The position numbers were made by a program, and so were the translations under genes. A stretch of 6,465 nt of DNA from Actinomycetes bacterium. Lineage in GTDB: Bacteria > Actinomycetota > Actinomycetes > Propionibacteriales > Nocardioidaceae. Below the pieces are notes generated by a model. The model was given only the letters and a program-made list of their open reading frames with translations, did not search any database and had not been told where the DNA came from. The stretch spans positions 1 to 6,465 of the forward strand of contig JAKPAQ010000484.1 in the NCBI GenBank assembly GCA_029779385.1. The letters are read 5' to 3'. Position 1 is the first letter of the stretch. The number at the start of each line of letters is the position of its first letter. Shown here piece by piece: positions 5,374-6,465 of the stretch.

Positions 5374-6054
5374 TTAGCCAACCAGGTTTGCTTGCAACTT
5401 CTCGATGGTCTCGGGCGTGCCGCCGGCATTGAGGAACCAACCCTTCGCCCCTGCCTCGTTGGCATCCCAAGTGTCGAGCACACCCAAGATGGCCTCGACT
5501 GGCGTGGCTAGGTACTGCGCCGGCAGCACTGCCCGGTTGGCGCCAAATACCCGCTGGAACCTCGCCTCGATCGCCGCCTCGTTGGCGGCGGTAGCGAGGT
5601 AGTCGTCGACGATGTCATCTCGGCTGGCGCCCAACAGGGCCAGAACCATCGCCACCGAAACGCCGGTGCGGTCTTTTCCGGCCGAACAGTGCACGAGTGT
5701 CGTGGTTTGCGAGTCGGCCACGGCCGCAACCACCTCGATCAACGTTGCCGATGTCGTCTGCAGCATGAGCAGGTACAACTCGGCCAGATTCTCCGGCGGC
5801 GCCACGCCCGGCCGAAGTGCCGTCAGCAGCGGGAAGTTGTGGATCGACACGTCGTTTCCGCTGAGCGGATGGACCGGTTCGACCTCGTGTTCTGAACGCA
5901 GATCGATGACCACCTTGGGCGGCCAAACAATTTCGTCGGGGGCACGGTCGTCGCTAAGTGGCAGCGCGCTTCGCAGGAGCCGGTCGTGGCGGATTGCGCC
6001 GCCAGATACAGAAATCCCGCCAAGGTCGCGCAGGTTCGGGACGTACTCGTTCAC
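5374..6054 (-). CDS. Tyrosine-protein phosphatase, PtpB-like (Y_phosphatase3)
   Basis: Cysteine-dependent phosphatase of the PtpB/Y_phosphatase3 group (PF13350), 226 residues. Active-site loop HCSAGKDRTG at residues 122-131, with nucleophile Cys123 and phosphate-binding Arg129; the Lys-Asp within the loop is the mark of this group, which includes the mycobacterial PtpB, known to act on phosphotyrosine, phosphoserine/threonine and phosphoinositides. Other family marks are N-terminal NLRDLGG (7-13), a strand with VIDLRSEHE (49-57), and LAELYLLML (90-98) before the catalytic core. No signal peptide is seen, so it is likely cytosolic unless exported by another route. GTG at 6054 follows TAAGAT by six bases and has no Shine-Dalgarno, indicating a leaderless start; an upstream ATG (6060-6062) is out of frame. 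The SDR gene follows after 122 bases behind its own candidate operator, so a shared function is not implied. Confidence 0.92.
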   Translation of the reverse strand: MNEYVPNLRDLGGISVSGGAIRHDRLLRSALPLSDDRAPDEIVWPPKVVIDLRSEHEVEPVHPLSGNDVSIHNFPLLTALRPGVAPPENLAELYLLMLQTTSATLIEVVAAVADSQTTTLVHCSAGKDRTGVSVAMVLALLGASRDDIVDDYLATAANEAAIEARFQRVFGANRAVLPAQYLATPVEAILGVLDTWDANEAGAKGWFLNAGGTPETIEKLQANLVG

Positions 6055-6066
6055 CTGCTCATCTTA
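6055..6066 (-). promoter_or_regulatory. Leaderless promoter of the phosphatase gene
   Basis: TAAGAT on the minus strand (6066-6061), close to the -10 consensus TANNNT, then six bases and GTG at 6054. No Shine-Dalgarno lies before the GTG at a usable distance. No clear -35 box. Confidence 0.6.
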
Positions 6067-6097
6067 GGGAGTTTGCCCAAGACTAGGTTCGCTTTCC

Positions 6098-6109
6098 TAC
6101 ACTGGTTCA
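6098..6109 (+). promoter_or_regulatory. Leaderless promoter of the SGNH hydrolase gene
   Basis: TACACT (6098-6103), six bases (GGTTCA), then GTG at 6110. The hexamer and its spacing are identical to those before the PadR gene. TTGCCC (6073-6078) could be a weak -35 with a 19-base spacer. It lies back to back with the phosphatase promoter, the two -10 boxes being 31 bases apart. Confidence 0.58.
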
Positions 6110-6465
6110 GTGCCCCGCCCAGTTAGGACAACCGCGAAGGCCGCTGCCGGAACGGCAGCGGTCGGTTTTGGCACCTACGGGCTGTTGATCGGCGAGGCTT
6201 TGCTGGCCCGCAAGCGAATCGGCACCACGACCGATCGGCCCCCGTCGGGCAACGGCATCTACGGCGACGACCATCCCGGCGAGCCAATCCGGTGCCTGCT
6301 GTTGGGCGACTCGACCATGGTCGGTTATGGCATGCCGATCGCTGACGACACTCCATCCGCGCAGATTGGCATCGGGCTTTCGCACATCTTGGACAGTCCA
6401 ATTGATATCCGCAACGAAGCCGCAGTCGGTGCCCTCTCGCGTGACCTGAACGCTCAGATCGACAA
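6110..6465 (+). CDS. SGNH/GDSL-type hydrolase, N-terminal part (cut by window edge)
   Basis: First 118 codons of a predicted SGNH-superfamily esterase/lipase or acyl hydrolase. Residues 1-8 are short and basic (PRPVRTT), then a hydrophobic, Ala/Gly-rich segment at about 10-33 acts as signal anchor, followed by basic RKR, so the catalytic domain probably faces outside. Block I is LLLGDSTMVGYG (63-74) with the expected nucleophile Ser68. Block II appears as RNEAAVGALSRDL (101-113) with the oxyanion Gly107. Blocks III and V (Asn, and Asp/His) lie beyond the window, so activity cannot be judged. Substrates in this superfamily range from lipids to acetylated sugars; none can be assigned. The GTG start is set by the TACACT box six bases upstream; no Shine-Dalgarno. 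It is divergent from the phosphatase gene across 55 bases. Confidence 0.85.
   Translation, partial: MPRPVRTTAKAAAGTAAVGFGTYGLLIGEALLARKRIGTTTDRPPSGNGIYGDDHPGEPIRCLLLGDSTMVGYGMPIADDTPSAQIGIGLSHILDSPIDIRNEAAVGALSRDLNAQID

Noticed and set aside
5252..5470. In-frame N-terminal extension of the SDR
   Set aside because: It would overlap the phosphatase 3' end, is rich in Arg/Cys/Pro unlike SDRs, and the Rossmann fold begins right after ATG at 5251, which has its own Shine-Dalgarno.
1163..6090. Repeated 10-mer GACTAGGTTC at 1163-1172 and 6081-6090, both ahead of a TACACT box
   Set aside because: The distances to the two boxes differ (33 and 7 bases), one copy includes the msrA stop codon, and chance 10-mer pairs are expected in 6.4 kb.
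6107..6401. Two 92-codon minus-strand frames opposite the SGNH hydrolase
   Set aside because: Arg/Pro/Cys-rich shadow products; the plus strand has the GDST motif, a membrane anchor and a promoter-spaced start.
1..6465. Mobile elements, CRISPR arrays, tRNA genes, toxin-antitoxin or defence genes
   Set aside because: Looked for on both strands; no transposase, integrase, repeat-spacer pattern or tRNA-like fold was found, and all long frames are assigned.

Overview
The window looks like chromosomal DNA of a free-living actinobacterium (Actinomycetota). By eye it is GC-rich with GC-biased third codon positions. Several genes start with GTG, and four of these appear to be read from leaderless transcripts. 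The gene content (PtpB-type tyrosine phosphatase, SDR plus P450 pair, SGNH hydrolase with an N-terminal anchor, PadR regulator) is typical of that phylum. I cannot name a genus. Coding density is very high: the longest gap between genes is about 120 bases, so no long stretch is without a gene. I see no rRNA, tRNA, CRISPR array, insertion sequence or phage gene.

Layout from left to right. (1) The N-terminal third of an AI-2E family membrane transporter on the minus strand, running off the left edge. (2) msrA on the plus strand, a peptide methionine-S-sulfoxide reductase, divergent from the transporter. (3) A PadR-type regulator followed 36 bases later by a ten-helix DUF2306 membrane protein, both plus strand. 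The short gap is filled by two abutting inverted repeats. (4) Converging on it with a 9-base overlap, a minus-strand unit read from right to left: tyrosine phosphatase, a 122-base gap, short-chain dehydrogenase, then a cytochrome P450 coupled to it by a GTGA stop/start overlap. A strong 19-base palindrome lies just before the dehydrogenase ribosome binding site. (5) On the plus strand at the right edge, the first 118 codons of a membrane-anchored SGNH/GDSL hydrolase, divergent from the phosphatase across only 55 bases.

How the genes may work together. The dehydrogenase and the P450 are almost certainly made together. The obvious inference is a two-step oxidation, hydroxylation by the P450 and oxidation of the alcohol by the NAD-type SDR, probably of a lipid-like molecule. 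The P450 closely resembles the heme domain of the self-sufficient CYP102 (P450-BM3) family but has no fused reductase, so it needs redox partners encoded elsewhere. The PadR/DUF2306 pair looks like a self-contained regulated membrane module of unknown function. MsrA repairs oxidised methionine independently of its neighbours.

The most notable pattern in the DNA itself is a split in start signals. Every uncoupled GTG start has a TANNNT hexamer exactly six bases upstream (leaderless promoters), while every ATG start has a clear Shine-Dalgarno sequence. No wholly new system can be claimed. The most promising leads are the PadR/DUF2306 module with its double dyad, and the SDR plus reductase-less CYP102-like P450 operon with its palindromic operator.
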